A stretch of 8,745 nt of DNA from CAMBDR01 sp046597185 (GTDB taxonomy: Bacteria; Pseudomonadota; Gammaproteobacteria; Burkholderiales; Burkholderiaceae_D): NCBI GenBank assembly GCA_046597185.1, contig JBKJLF010000127.1:1-8745 (forward strand). Direction: 5' to 3'. Within the stretch, counting starts at the first letter, position 1; every line of letters starts with the position of its first letter. Of this stretch, positions 1-7,685 are shown piece after piece. The notes beneath the pieces are model-generated. The model was not told the origin of the DNA. It was given only the letters and a program-made list of their open reading frames with translations, and did not search any database. Both the position numbers and the translations under genes were made by a program.

Positions 1-1364
1 TGGAACACCAGAAAATACATGCGGAAGGAATAGAAAGCGGTAATAAACACCCCCGCCAATACTGCGAAATAGGCAAACCCGGCTCCGGAAATATGGCTAT
101 ACCCGACGGCCTCAATAATACTGTCTTTGGAGTAAAAGCCGGATAAAAACGGTGTACCAATCAAAGCCAGCGAACCGATCAAAGAAGTGAGCCAGGTAAC
201 AGGCATATATTTGCGCAAACCGCCCATATTGCGAATGTCCTGATCATGGTGCATGCCAATAATCACCGAACCTGCGCCCAAAAACAGCAACGCTTTAAAG
301 AAGGCATGGGTCATCAGGTGGAAAATGGCCACCGAATAAGCGGAAGCACCCAAAGCCACCGTCATATAACCCAATTGCGACAGGGTAGAATAGGCCACCA
401 CCCGTTTGATGTCGTTTTGAATAATGCCCATGAAACCCATGAACAAGGCAGTAATTGCGCCAATGATCAGGATAAACGACAAGGCGGTGTCGGATAACTC
501 AAACAACGGCGACATGCGCGCCACCATGAAAATACCCGCCGTCACCATGGTTGCGGCATGGATCAGGGCCGAAATCGGGGTCGGGCCTTCCATCGAATCT
601 GGCAACCAGACGTGCAGCGGGAATTGTGCCGATTTACCCATCGCACCGATGAACAGGCAAATACAGGCCACGGTAATCAACATCCAATCGGTACCTGGCA
701 ACATCAACTTGGTCAGTTCATCTTTTTGGGCAAACACGCCTTCATAACTCATCGAGCCGGTATACGCCAGCAACAAACCTATGCCCAGAATAAAACCAAA
801 GTCACCGACGCGATTGACCAAAAACGCTTTCATATTCGCATAAATGGCAGTGGGGCGGGTGTACCAGAAACCGATCAGCAAATAGGACACCAAACCCACC
901 GCTTCCCAGCCGAAGAACAGTTGCAGGAAGTTATTACTCATCACCAGCATCAACATCGCAAAGGTAAACAGCGAAATATAGGCAAAGAAGCGGTTATAGC
1001 CTTCGTCTTCCTCCATATAACCGATGGTGTAGATATGCACCATCAGCGATACAAAGGTGACCACACACATCATGGTGGCGGTCAGGTTATCGACCAGGAA
1101 GCCCACTTCCAGCTTCAATTTACCGACCGTCATCCATTCATACACGGTGGCGTTGTACACGGGCGCACCGTCATGCAATTGCATAATCGTCATCACGGAA
1201 ATGATGAGTGCAATCAGCACGCCCAGAATGGTGACGCTGTGCGAAACTTTGCGACCGACCAGGTTACCGCAAAACTTGGTGCCAAGAAAACCTGCTATGG
1301 CCGCGCCAGCCAGTGGTGCCAACGGTACGGCTAACAAGAGGTGTGGGTTAAGTTGCCCCGCCAT
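1..1364 (-). CDS. nuoL: NADH-quinone oxidoreductase subunit L (partial, N-terminal 454 residues)
   Basis: This is the distal antiporter-like membrane subunit of complex I, one of the proton-pumping units of the membrane arm. The reading frame is open from the ATG at 1364 to the window edge and gives 454 complete residues. The family is usually 610-690 residues, so the C-terminal part, including the long lateral helix, lies outside. The visible part is a chain of hydrophobic helices with the Mrp-antiporter/ND5 hallmarks. These are a helix-5 glutamate in FFGWEAVGLVSYLLIGFW (E153), NRVGD (184-188), the helix-7 lysine in MGKSAQFPLHVWLPD (K243), SALIHAATMVTAG with H269, HLMTHAFFKALLF (H349, H353, K357), and GFYSKD with K413/D414. 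All expected proton-path residues that I can place are present. The start is backed by AGAAGG six bases upstream and by the family-like MAGQLNPHLLLAVPLAPL beginning. A 105-base gap separates it from nuoK, unlike the tight spacing elsewhere. The subunit identity is certain; the true length cannot be seen. Confidence 0.97.
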   Translation of the reverse strand, partial: MAGQLNPHLLLAVPLAPLAGAAIAGFLGTKFCGNLVGRKVSHSVTILGVLIALIISVMTIMQLHDGAPVYNATVYEWMTVGKLKLEVGFLVDNLTATMMCVVTFVSLMVHIYTIGYMEEDEGYNRFFAYISLFTFAMLMLVMSNNFLQLFFGWEAVGLVSYLLIGFWYTRPTAIYANMKAFLVNRVGDFGFILGIGLLLAYTGSMSYEGVFAQKDELTKLMLPGTDWMLITVACICLFIGAMGKSAQFPLHVWLPDSMEGPTPISALIHAATMVTAGIFMVARMSPLFELSDTALSFILIIGAITALFMGFMGIIQNDIKRVVAYSTLSQLGYMTVALGASAYSVAIFHLMTHAFFKALLFLGAGSVIIGMHHDQDIRNMGGLRKYMPVTWLTSLIGSLALIGTPFLSGFYSKDSIIEAVGYSHISGAGFAYFAVLAGVFITAFYSFRMYFLVF

Positions 1365-1370
1365 ATTGAA

Positions 1371-1376
1371 CCTTCT
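1371..1376 (-). promoter_or_regulatory. Ribosome binding site of nuoL
   Basis: On the minus strand AGAAGG lies six bases before the ATG at 1364. It supports that ATG as the nuoL start. nuoL is separated from nuoK by 105 bases and so cannot rely on close translational coupling. Confidence 0.6.
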
Positions 1377-1396
1377 TCTATGTTGATCGTAGCTTG

Positions 1397-1426
1397 TTAA
1401 TATTTCAAATCACATCTAAATCGCAA
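1397..1426 (-). promoter_or_regulatory. Possible weak internal promoter ahead of nuoL
   Basis: In the 105-base nuoK-nuoL gap the minus strand carries TTGCGA (1426-1421), 18 bases, then TATTAA (1402-1397). Each hexamer matches four of six bases of the sigma-70 consensus TTGACA/TATAAT. Initiation about seven bases downstream would leave a leader of roughly 25 bases before the nuoL ATG and would include its ribosome binding site. Matches this weak arise by chance in AT-leaning DNA, so this is only a candidate. The rest of the gap (1365-1469) holds the nuoL ribosome binding site and nothing else I can support. Confidence 0.2.
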
Positions 1427-1469
1427 CTATTTCGCCCTGTTGCGCCGGGCGGATGAACTTTATTTCCAA

Positions 1470-1784
1470 TCAGCCTTGCAGGCTATCCAGATCTTCCACA
1501 TTAATCGTGTCGAGGTTGCGGAACATGATGACCAAAATCGCCAGGCCAATCGCCGATTCTGCCGCCGCCACGGTTAAGATAAAGAAAACAAAAATCTGTC
1601 CGGCCGCATCGCCCAAGTAATGTGAGAAGGCGATGAAATTCATATTCACTGCCAACAACATCAATTCCACCGCCATTAACAGCACGATGATATTTTTACG
1701 ATTCAAAAAGATACCCACAATGGATATGGCAAATAAAATCGCGCCCAAAATCAGGTAGTGGGCTAATCCGACATGGGCTATCAT
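1470..1784 (-). CDS. nuoK: NADH-quinone oxidoreductase subunit K
   Basis: This is a small membrane subunit of complex I (ND4L family) that carries part of the central proton path between the quinone module and the antiporter-like subunits. It has 104 residues, close to the family length of about 100, and three predicted helices at roughly 9-27, 31-54 and 63-89. The two membrane-buried glutamates essential in the family are present. E40 lies in VLLMAVELMLLAVN and E76 in TVAAAESAIGLAI; they correspond to E36 and E72 of E. coli NuoK. The C-terminus FRNLDTINVEDLDSLQG is of the betaproteobacterial type. The ATG overlaps the nuoJ stop codon by four bases (ATGA), and a strong AGGAG lies seven bases upstream inside the end of nuoJ. 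Translation is therefore probably coupled to nuoJ. I see nothing unusual in the protein. Confidence 0.98.
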   Translation of the reverse strand: MIAHVGLAHYLILGAILFAISIVGIFLNRKNIIVLLMAVELMLLAVNMNFIAFSHYLGDAAGQIFVFFILTVAAAESAIGLAILVIMFRNLDTINVEDLDSLQG

Positions 1785-2443
1785 TGCGCTTCTCCTGTCT
1801 TGACCGGGTTGGCTGCCGAAGCAGCGGCTGCGCCAGGCTCTACCGCGCGCTCACTGTCGGCACGCATTTTTACCAAACGAATCCGGTCTGCACGTTGTAC
1901 TTTGACGGCTTTGGCCGGATCAAAATGCTTGGTGTCTTTACGGCGACGCAGCGTCAAAGCGACGGCAGCAATAATGGCGACCAGCAAAATCACGGCAGCA
2001 ATTTCAAAGGCATACACATATTCGGTAAAGATCAACTTACCCAATTCTTTGGTGCCACCAATATGGCCAACATTGCTTGGCGCATGGTGATCCGGCACCC
2101 AAAACCCGCGCAGCAAGACTGCTGCCATTTCAAGCACGATGACCACACCAATAATGGTCGCCATCGGGAAATAGCCCCAAAATCCGGCCCGCAGTTTATC
2201 GAGATGGATATCGAGCATCATCACCACAAACAGGAATAACACCATCACCGCGCCCACGTAGACCAACACCAGTACGATGGCCAGGAATTCCGCTTTGAGC
2301 AACATCCAGATGCCGGAGGCCGAAAAGAAGGCCAGCACCAAAAACAAAACTGCATGCACCGGATTGCGCGCGGTAATGACGCGGGTCGCCGCCAGCACCA
2401 GAATCGCTCCGAATACGTAAAATAATACCGTTGTAAAATCCAT
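1781..2443 (-). CDS. nuoJ: NADH-quinone oxidoreductase subunit J
   Basis: This is a membrane subunit of complex I (ND6 family) next to NuoH and NuoK. It has five predicted helices at about 2-20, 28-50, 54-77, 92-112 and 143-166. The best-conserved stretch, VYVGAVMVLFLFVVMML (61-77), is the third helix, which in the family contains the pi-bulge thought to switch during coupling. The cytoplasmic tail (167-220) is long. It begins RRRKD, is rich in basic residues, and ends in an alanine-rich run (GAAAASAAN). Family members in this group do carry extended tails, but its sequence is not strongly constrained. I chose the ATG at 2443 (MDFTTVLFYV, 220 residues). It has GGGGA eight bases upstream and gives the usual family N-terminus. 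An in-frame ATG at 2458 would add five residues (MGMTG), overlap the nuoI stop by one base, and has no clear ribosome binding site. The 3' end overlaps nuoK by four bases. Confidence 0.96.
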   Translation of the reverse strand: MDFTTVLFYVFGAILVLAATRVITARNPVHAVLFLVLAFFSASGIWMLLKAEFLAIVLVLVYVGAVMVLFLFVVMMLDIHLDKLRAGFWGYFPMATIIGVVIVLEMAAVLLRGFWVPDHHAPSNVGHIGGTKELGKLIFTEYVYAFEIAAVILLVAIIAAVALTLRRRKDTKHFDPAKAVKVQRADRIRLVKMRADSERAVEPGAAAASAANPVKTGEAQ

Positions 2444-2451
2444 ACCAGTCA

Positions 2452-2456
2452 TCCCC
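2452..2456 (-). promoter_or_regulatory. Ribosome binding site that decides the nuoJ start
   Basis: GGGGA on the minus strand lies eight bases before the ATG at 2443, in the short space after the nuoI stop codon (2460-2458). It favours 2443 over the in-frame ATG codons at 2458 and 2452. The ATG at 2452 is too close to this motif to use it, and the ATG at 2458 lies upstream of it. Confidence 0.5.
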
Positions 2457-2457
2457 A

Positions 2458-2946
2458 TTAACGATATTTGGCGTCTGCTGCACGGGCAGCCGCGATATCA
2501 TTTTCATAGCGATCACCGACCGCCAACAACATCTCTTTGGTGAAATACAAGTCGCCGCGCTTTTCACCATGGTATTCCAGCACATGCGTTTCCACAATTG
2601 AATCAACCGGGCAGGATTCTTCGCAAAAGCCGCAGAAAATACATTTGGTCAGATCAATATCATAGCGCGTGGTGCGGCGTGAGCCGTCGGCGCGTTGTTC
2701 CGATTCAATCGTAATGGCCATGGCCGGGCACACCGCTTCACACAGTTTGCAGGCGATACAACGCTCTTCCCCGTTCGGGTATCGGCGCAGGGCATGTAGG
2801 CCACGGAAACGCGGCGACATCGGGGTTTTTTCTTCAGGGTACTGTACCGTGATCTTACGCTTGAACATATAGCGCCCGGTCAAGGACAAACCCTTAATCA
2901 ATTCCAACAGCATCAAACTGCGGAAAAAATCAACAATTGCTTCCAT
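2458..2946 (-). CDS. nuoI: NADH-quinone oxidoreductase subunit I (two [4Fe-4S] ferredoxin-like protein)
   Basis: This is the TYKY/Nqo9-type subunit of the peripheral arm. It holds clusters N6a and N6b, which relay electrons from NuoG towards NuoB and quinone. It has 162 residues, the usual size for the mitochondrial-type group. An N-terminal amphipathic, partly hydrophobic segment (about 1-28) seats it on the membrane arm. Two CxxCxxCxxxCP motifs follow: C63, C66, C69, C73 in CIACKLCEAVCP, and C102, C105, C108, C112 in CIFCGFCEESCP. The fourth cysteine of each motif is expected to ligate the other cluster. All eight cysteines are present. The ATG at 2946 has AAAGGA with about ten bases of spacing and lies 16 bases after the nuoH stop. 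The stop codon ends where the possible upstream nuoJ ATG begins. No unusual residues were seen. Confidence 0.98.
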   Translation of the reverse strand: MEAIVDFFRSLMLLELIKGLSLTGRYMFKRKITVQYPEEKTPMSPRFRGLHALRRYPNGEERCIACKLCEAVCPAMAITIESEQRADGSRRTTRYDIDLTKCIFCGFCEESCPVDSIVETHVLEYHGEKRGDLYFTKEMLLAVGDRYENDIAAARAADAKYR

Positions 2947-2962
2947 TCGGTTTCGTCCTTTC

Positions 2963-4033
2963 TTACTTCCAGATATTCCAGGATGATTGCATCCAGGCAG
3001 CGACGATGACCAAATACACCAACGTCATGGGGATGAACACTTTCCAGCCCAAGCGCATGATTTGATCATAGCGATAGCGTGGGAACGAGGCACGCACCCA
3101 GATAAACATCGACACCACCACAAAGACTTTGATGCCTAACCAAATCCAGCCGGGGATAAAGTCCAGGAAGGCCACGGGCGAGGCCCAGCCACCGAGGAAC
3201 ATTAAGGCTGCCATCAGCGAAATCAGATACATATTGATGTATTCAGCCAGGTAGAACATGGCGAACGACATGCCCGAATATTCGACCATATGACCGGCCA
3301 CAATCTCGGATTCGCCTTCGACCACGCCAAATGGGTGGCGGTTGGTTTCGGCGATGCCGGAAATAACGTAGATCACAAACATCGGCAACAAGGGTAACCA
3401 GTTCCAGGACAGGAAGTTCAAGCCGTGTTCCGCCATCTTGCCCACGCCCTGGCCGCGCACGATGTCGCTGATGTTCAGGCTGCCCGATACCATCAGCACG
3501 ATGACCAGCACAAAGCCCATGGCGATTTCATACGACACCATTTGTGCGGCGGCGCGCATCGCACCCAGGAAGGAATACTTGGAATTGGAAGCCCAACCGG
3601 CGATGATGATGCCGTACACTTCCATTGAGGTAATGGCCATCACCAGCAGCAAACCGGCGTTGACATCGGCCAGCACCACGTCCGGGCCAAACGGAATAAC
3701 CGCCCATGCTGCCAGACTGGGCATGATGGTCATGACCGGGGCCAGCACAAACAAGGCTTTGTTGGCGCGGCCAGGCATGATGATTTCTTTGAGCAAGAGC
3801 TTGACGCCGTCGGCAATCGGTTGCAGCAGCCCGAGTGGGCCAACCCGGTTCGGGCCGATACGCACTTGCATCCAGCCGATCATTTTACGTTCCCACAGCG
3901 TCAGATAGGCGACCAGCAGCATCAGGGGGGCCACGACCAGGACGATTTTAACCAGCGTCCACAATACCATCCAGACCACCGGGCCAAGTAAGGCACTACC
4001 TTCTGCATTGAGTACACGCAGTAGTTCGTTCAT
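2963..4033 (-). CDS. nuoH: NADH-quinone oxidoreductase subunit H
   Basis: This is the ND1-family membrane subunit, which forms the quinone-binding chamber with NuoB and NuoD and starts the proton path into the membrane arm. It has 356 residues, the normal length, and about eight to nine hydrophobic helices. ND1 signature 1 is intact in WERKMIGWMQVRIGPNRVGP (47-66). ND1 signature 2 spans 233-247 (HPFGVVEGESEIVAG) and is followed by HMVEYSGM. The acidic residues E239, E241 and E243 are present, but residue 236 is glycine (codon GGC, 3328-3326) where the family has a nearly invariant aspartate (PFD). The rest looks normal, including RASFPRYRYDQIM (315-327). The ATG overlaps the nuoG stop by one base (TAATG), and GGAGGG lies a few bases upstream inside the nuoG end, so translation is probably coupled to nuoG. 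Its identity is certain. The effect of the glycine is unknown. Confidence 0.98.
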   Translation of the reverse strand: MNELLRVLNAEGSALLGPVVWMVLWTLVKIVLVVAPLMLLVAYLTLWERKMIGWMQVRIGPNRVGPLGLLQPIADGVKLLLKEIIMPGRANKALFVLAPVMTIMPSLAAWAVIPFGPDVVLADVNAGLLLVMAITSMEVYGIIIAGWASNSKYSFLGAMRAAAQMVSYEIAMGFVLVIVLMVSGSLNISDIVRGQGVGKMAEHGLNFLSWNWLPLLPMFVIYVISGIAETNRHPFGVVEGESEIVAGHMVEYSGMSFAMFYLAEYINMYLISLMAALMFLGGWASPVAFLDFIPGWIWLGIKVFVVVSMFIWVRASFPRYRYDQIMRLGWKVFIPMTLVYLVIVAAWMQSSWNIWK

Positions 4034-6375
4034 TATGCACCCTCCCCGGCTGTCGTTACCACCTTGGCTACTTCAATCGGGCCAAACATCGCGCCCAACG
4101 CAGCGGTGCTGGCGTGCGCTGCGGCAATGCGTACCACTCCTTGGGCCAAGCCTTTGGCCAGCGCCGCTTCCAATACCACGCTACCCGTGCCTTGTGTGAC
4201 TTTGACTTTAGCGCCTGCGGCCACGCCAACCTGTTCCAGGGTGGCGGCAGACATCCAGGCTTTCGGTGCGCTGGCGTCGCTGGTTTTTTGTAGCGATTCG
4301 GCACGGCGCACGATGGCGTCGGCGAAGTAAATTGGTACATCGGCCAGACGTTGAAAGTCTGGATTGCCATTTGCAACCGGACTATTCCTGTTGTACTGGG
4401 CGACCTGATTATTCACCTGCGCCGCAGCCGCCATCACTTCATCCCGCACCGCTTCGGATGTTTCGTAATCAAAGCCACTTAAACCGAGCAAATTACCCAA
4501 CACGCGCAATGCTTTCCAGGCCGGACGAGTTTCGCCCAATCCTTTGACGGTGCCATAAAAACTTTGTGCGCGACCTTCGCAATTGACAAAGGTGCCTGCG
4601 GTTTCGGTGAACGGGGCAATCGGCAGCAATACATCCGCATAGTCCATACCATATTTAAATGGCGACATCACCACCACCATTTCCGCCGCAGCCAACGCAG
4701 CGCGCGCGGCTTGTGGGTTGTGGCTATCGAGTTCTGGCTCGGCATGCAACACCAGGTAAGCTTTGGCCGGATTGCTAAACACAGGCTGCGCTTTGCCTGC
4801 TGTCGGCACGGCTTTGGCCAGATATGCACCAACGCTATTGGCCGCTTCAGTCAGGTAACCGAATTTGGCCCCGGTTTGTTCAGCAATCCATTGCGCCGCC
4901 AGATGCAAACCACTCGCTTGCGGATGCTGCGCCGCTGCATTGCCCATGAACACGGCTTTGTGCTCACCTGCCAGCAGTTCTTTGGCAATTTTCATTGAAT
5001 ACGGTGTCACATCGGCTTCGGTAGCAACGATGGAAGCAGGCAAGACCACGCCCTTTTCGGATGCAATCACATACGCGATGCCAGCCAGCGCTTGCAGCCA
5101 ATGTGTCGGTGCCGCAATCACTTTATTGGCAACGCGCATCAGGTTATCGTCATCGCTGGCATGCACAATGGTTAGCTTGCAACCAGTCTTCACGGCAGCA
5201 CGCAAACGTGCGGCCAGAAGTGGATGGTCTTTGCGCAGGAAAGAACCAATCACCAGCGCTTGTTTAAGTGTTGACACTTCCGCAATCGGCATACCGAGCC
5301 AAGGCACGACACTGCCATCGAGTGCAAAATCAGTCTGGCGCAGGCGGGTTTCGATATTGTCGGAGCCGATGCCGCGCACGGCTTTTTGCAGCAAATACAA
5401 TTCTTCCAGCGTAGCGTGTGGGCTGGCAACCGCAGCAATCGCATCGGCACCATGTTCATGCTTGATATTTTTCAAACCATGCGCGATGTATTCCAGTGCC
5501 TGTTGCCATTCCACTTCGGCCCATTTACCACCTTGCTTCAACATTGGCTTGGTCAGGCGTTGATCGCTATTCAAGGCTTCATACGAGAAGCGGTCTTTAT
5601 CCGAAATCCAGCATTCATTAACGCCATCGTTTTCCAGCGGCAATACGCGCAACACCTTATTGTTTTTGACTTGCACAGTCAAATTGGCACCCAAACCATC
5701 ATGCGGGCTGACTGACTTGCGGCGCGACATTTCCCAGGTACGAGCCGAATAACGGAACGGCTTGGACGTGAGCGCCCCCACCGGACACAGATCAATCATA
5801 TTGCCGGACAATTCGGAATCCACCGTATTGCCAACAAAGGAGGTAATTTCCGAATGTTCCCCCCGGCCTATCATGCCCAATTCCATCACGCCGGCAATTT
5901 CTTGCCCAAAGCGCACGCAACGGGTGCAGTGGATGCAGCGCGCCATTTCTTCCATCGAAATCAAAGGGCCAACGCTTTTATGAAATACCACACGCTTTTC
6001 TTCCTGATAGCGCGAAGCACTGGGGCCATAACCAACCGCCAAGTCTTGTAACTGGCATTCGCCACCCTGATCACAAATCGGGCAATCCAGCGGATGATTG
6101 ATGAGTAAAAACTCCATCACACTCTTTTGCGCTTTTTGCGCTTTATCGCTTTGCGAACGCACAATCATGCCCTGCGACACCGGCGTGGCGCAGGCAGGTA
6201 AAGGTTTCGGTGCTTTTTCAACTTCCACCAAACACATGCGGCAGTTTGCCGCAATCGACAATTTCTTGTGATAGCAAAAATGCGGGATATAGGTGCCGAG
6301 CTTGTTGGCAGCGTCCATCACCATACTGCCGGGCGGCACCTCAACCTTTTTACCGTCTATTTCGATTTCAACCAT
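4033..6375 (-). CDS. nuoG: NADH-quinone oxidoreductase subunit G (Fe-S / molybdopterin-oxidoreductase-like)
   Basis: This is the largest peripheral-arm subunit. It passes electrons from NuoF to NuoI. It has 780 residues, normal for the group. The N-terminal ferredoxin domain carries the N1b [2Fe-2S] ligands C34, C45, C48, C62. The His-Cys motif follows with N5 ligands H94, C98, C101, C107, then N4 ligands C147, C150, C153, C197 in CIHCTRC...LCPVGAL. Around 216-235 (MSRRKSVSPHDGLGANLTV) the extra cysteine set that binds N7 in E. coli and Thermus is absent. This is the usual state in betaproteobacteria and mitochondria. From about 270 onward the protein is a degenerate molybdopterin-oxidoreductase fold with no catalytic cysteine, so it is structural. 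It ends in a beta-rich domain resembling the dinucleotide-binding C-terminus of that family. The start MVEIEIDGKKVEVP is standard. A weak GAAG lies seven bases upstream, in the 14-base gap after nuoF. Confidence 0.98.
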   Translation of the reverse strand: MVEIEIDGKKVEVPPGSMVMDAANKLGTYIPHFCYHKKLSIAANCRMCLVEVEKAPKPLPACATPVSQGMIVRSQSDKAQKAQKSVMEFLLINHPLDCPICDQGGECQLQDLAVGYGPSASRYQEEKRVVFHKSVGPLISMEEMARCIHCTRCVRFGQEIAGVMELGMIGRGEHSEITSFVGNTVDSELSGNMIDLCPVGALTSKPFRYSARTWEMSRRKSVSPHDGLGANLTVQVKNNKVLRVLPLENDGVNECWISDKDRFSYEALNSDQRLTKPMLKQGGKWAEVEWQQALEYIAHGLKNIKHEHGADAIAAVASPHATLEELYLLQKAVRGIGSDNIETRLRQTDFALDGSVVPWLGMPIAEVSTLKQALVIGSFLRKDHPLLAARLRAAVKTGCKLTIVHASDDDNLMRVANKVIAAPTHWLQALAGIAYVIASEKGVVLPASIVATEADVTPYSMKIAKELLAGEHKAVFMGNAAAQHPQASGLHLAAQWIAEQTGAKFGYLTEAANSVGAYLAKAVPTAGKAQPVFSNPAKAYLVLHAEPELDSHNPQAARAALAAAEMVVVMSPFKYGMDYADVLLPIAPFTETAGTFVNCEGRAQSFYGTVKGLGETRPAWKALRVLGNLLGLSGFDYETSEAVRDEVMAAAAQVNNQVAQYNRNSPVANGNPDFQRLADVPIYFADAIVRRAESLQKTSDASAPKAWMSAATLEQVGVAAGAKVKVTQGTGSVVLEAALAKGLAQGVVRIAAAHASTAALGAMFGPIEVAKVVTTAGEGA

Positions 6376-6389
6376 GGTATGACTTCGCC

Positions 6390-7685
6390 TTATACATAAG
6401 CCGGCACAAGGCAGTGCTTATGCTCAATGTGGTATTCAAATTCTGCACGGAAATTCTTGATCATCGCACGCACCGGCATCGCCGCCGCATCACCCAGGGC
6501 GCAAATGGTGCGGCCCTGAATATTGTCGCAAATGGTGTTCAACATATCCAGATCATCGGGCCGTCCCTGACCATGTTCGATGCGGTGAACCATGCGCCAG
6601 AGCCAGCCCGTACCTTCACGGCAGGGGGTGCATTGACCGCAGGATTCCTCAAAATAGAAATACGACAGGCGCAACAGCGACTTCACCATACAACGGGTTT
6701 CATCCATGATGATGACTGCGCCGGAACCGAGCATCGAACCCGCTTTGGCGATCGAATCATAATCCATATCGGTGGCCATCATCACTTCCCCCGTCAACAC
6801 CGGCATGGAAGAACCACCAGGAATAACCGCCTTGATTTTTTTACCGCCGCGCATGCCACCCGCCAATTCCAGCAGTTTGGCAAAGGGCGTGCCCATCGGC
6901 ACTTCATAGTTACCGGGTTTTTCGATATCGCCCGACATCGAGAAAATCTTGGTACCACCATTATTCGGTTTGCCCAACGCAGCGTATTTTTCACCACCCA
7001 TGGCCAGCACAAACGGTACGGCGGCAAAGGTTTCGGTATTGTTGATGGTGGTGGGTTTGCCGTACAAACCAAAGCTGGCCGGAAACGGCGGTTTGAAGCG
7101 CGGTTGGCCTTTTTTACCTTCGAGCGATTCCAGCAAAGCGGTTTCTTCACCGCAGATATAGGCACCAAAACCATGGAATCCATGCAATTGGAAACAAAAT
7201 TGACTGCCTTGAATATTGTCTCCCAAAAAGCCCGCAGCACGCGCTTCTTCCAGCGCTTCGTCAAAGCGTTCGTATTCTGACCAAACTTCACCATGGATGT
7301 AGTTGTAGCCCACGGTAATGCCCATCACATAGGCACCAATGGCCATGCCTTCGATCAGCGCATGTGGATTGTAGCGGATGATGTCGCGATCTTTAAAGGT
7401 GCCCGGTTCGCCTTCGTCGGTATTACACACCAGGTATTTTTGACCAGGGAATTGGCGTGGCATGAAGCTCCACTTCAAACCAGTCGGAAAGCCCGCGCCG
7501 CCGCGACCACGCAACGACGAGGATTTGAGTTCGGCAATAATTTGCTCAGCCGGAATATTTTCTGCCAAAATGCGTTTCAGTGATTGATAGCCACCGCGTT
7601 TGATGTAATCATCCAAATGCCAGTTTTTACCATCCAGGCCCGCCAGAATCAAGGGAGCAATGTGTCGATCATGTAAGGAAGTCAT
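6390..7685 (-). CDS. nuoF: NADH-quinone oxidoreductase subunit F (NADH- and FMN-binding)
   Basis: This is the catalytic entry subunit. It binds NADH and FMN, accepts the hydride, and passes electrons to cluster N3 and, as a side branch, to N1a in NuoE. It has 431 residues, the family length. The glycine-rich nucleotide motif LRGRGGAGFPTGLKW (58-72) and the FMN-site motif CNTDEGEPGTFKDRD (87-101) are complete, as is AYICGEETALLESLEG (175-190). A soluble-ligand-binding beta-grasp region follows at about 245-330. The N3 [4Fe-4S] ligands are C349, C352, C355 (ESCGQCTPCREGTGW) and C395 (GRTICALGD). The ATG at 7685 overlaps the nuoE stop by one base (TGATG). A GGGAG seven bases upstream, in the last codons of nuoE, suggests coupled translation. 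The protein appears intact and ordinary. A long open frame on the opposite strand here is a shadow. Confidence 0.98.
   Translation of the reverse strand: MTSLHDRHIAPLILAGLDGKNWHLDDYIKRGGYQSLKRILAENIPAEQIIAELKSSSLRGRGGAGFPTGLKWSFMPRQFPGQKYLVCNTDEGEPGTFKDRDIIRYNPHALIEGMAIGAYVMGITVGYNYIHGEVWSEYERFDEALEEARAAGFLGDNIQGSQFCFQLHGFHGFGAYICGEETALLESLEGKKGQPRFKPPFPASFGLYGKPTTINNTETFAAVPFVLAMGGEKYAALGKPNNGGTKIFSMSGDIEKPGNYEVPMGTPFAKLLELAGGMRGGKKIKAVIPGGSSMPVLTGEVMMATDMDYDSIAKAGSMLGSGAVIIMDETRCMVKSLLRLSYFYFEESCGQCTPCREGTGWLWRMVHRIEHGQGRPDDLDMLNTICDNIQGRTICALGDAAAMPVRAMIKNFRAEFEYHIEHKHCLVPAYV

Noticed and set aside
558..1334. A plus-strand open frame of 258 codons antisense to nuoL.
   Set aside because: The translation is His/Gln-rich, as expected of the complement of a membrane-protein gene, and the minus-strand frame is clearly NuoL with all key residues. 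It is a shadow.
1433..1451. A short inverted repeat (CGCCC, nine bases, GGGCG) in the nuoK-nuoL gap, considered as a terminator or attenuator.
   Set aside because: The stem is only five base pairs, the loop is nine bases, and no run of T follows on the minus strand. It would also cut off nuoL from its operon, so it is not supported as a terminator.
5029..5726. Loss of the N7 cluster ligands in NuoG as a possible defect.
   Set aside because: The second cysteine set is regularly absent from NuoG of betaproteobacteria and mitochondria, and N7 is off the main electron path. This is a normal lineage feature.
6210..7280. A long plus-strand open frame (356 codons) antisense to nuoF and the start of nuoG.
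   Set aside because: Its product is rich in His, Arg, Gln and Thr with no recognisable domain. It mirrors the codon bias of the certain nuoF/nuoG reading frames and has no supporting start context. It is a shadow.
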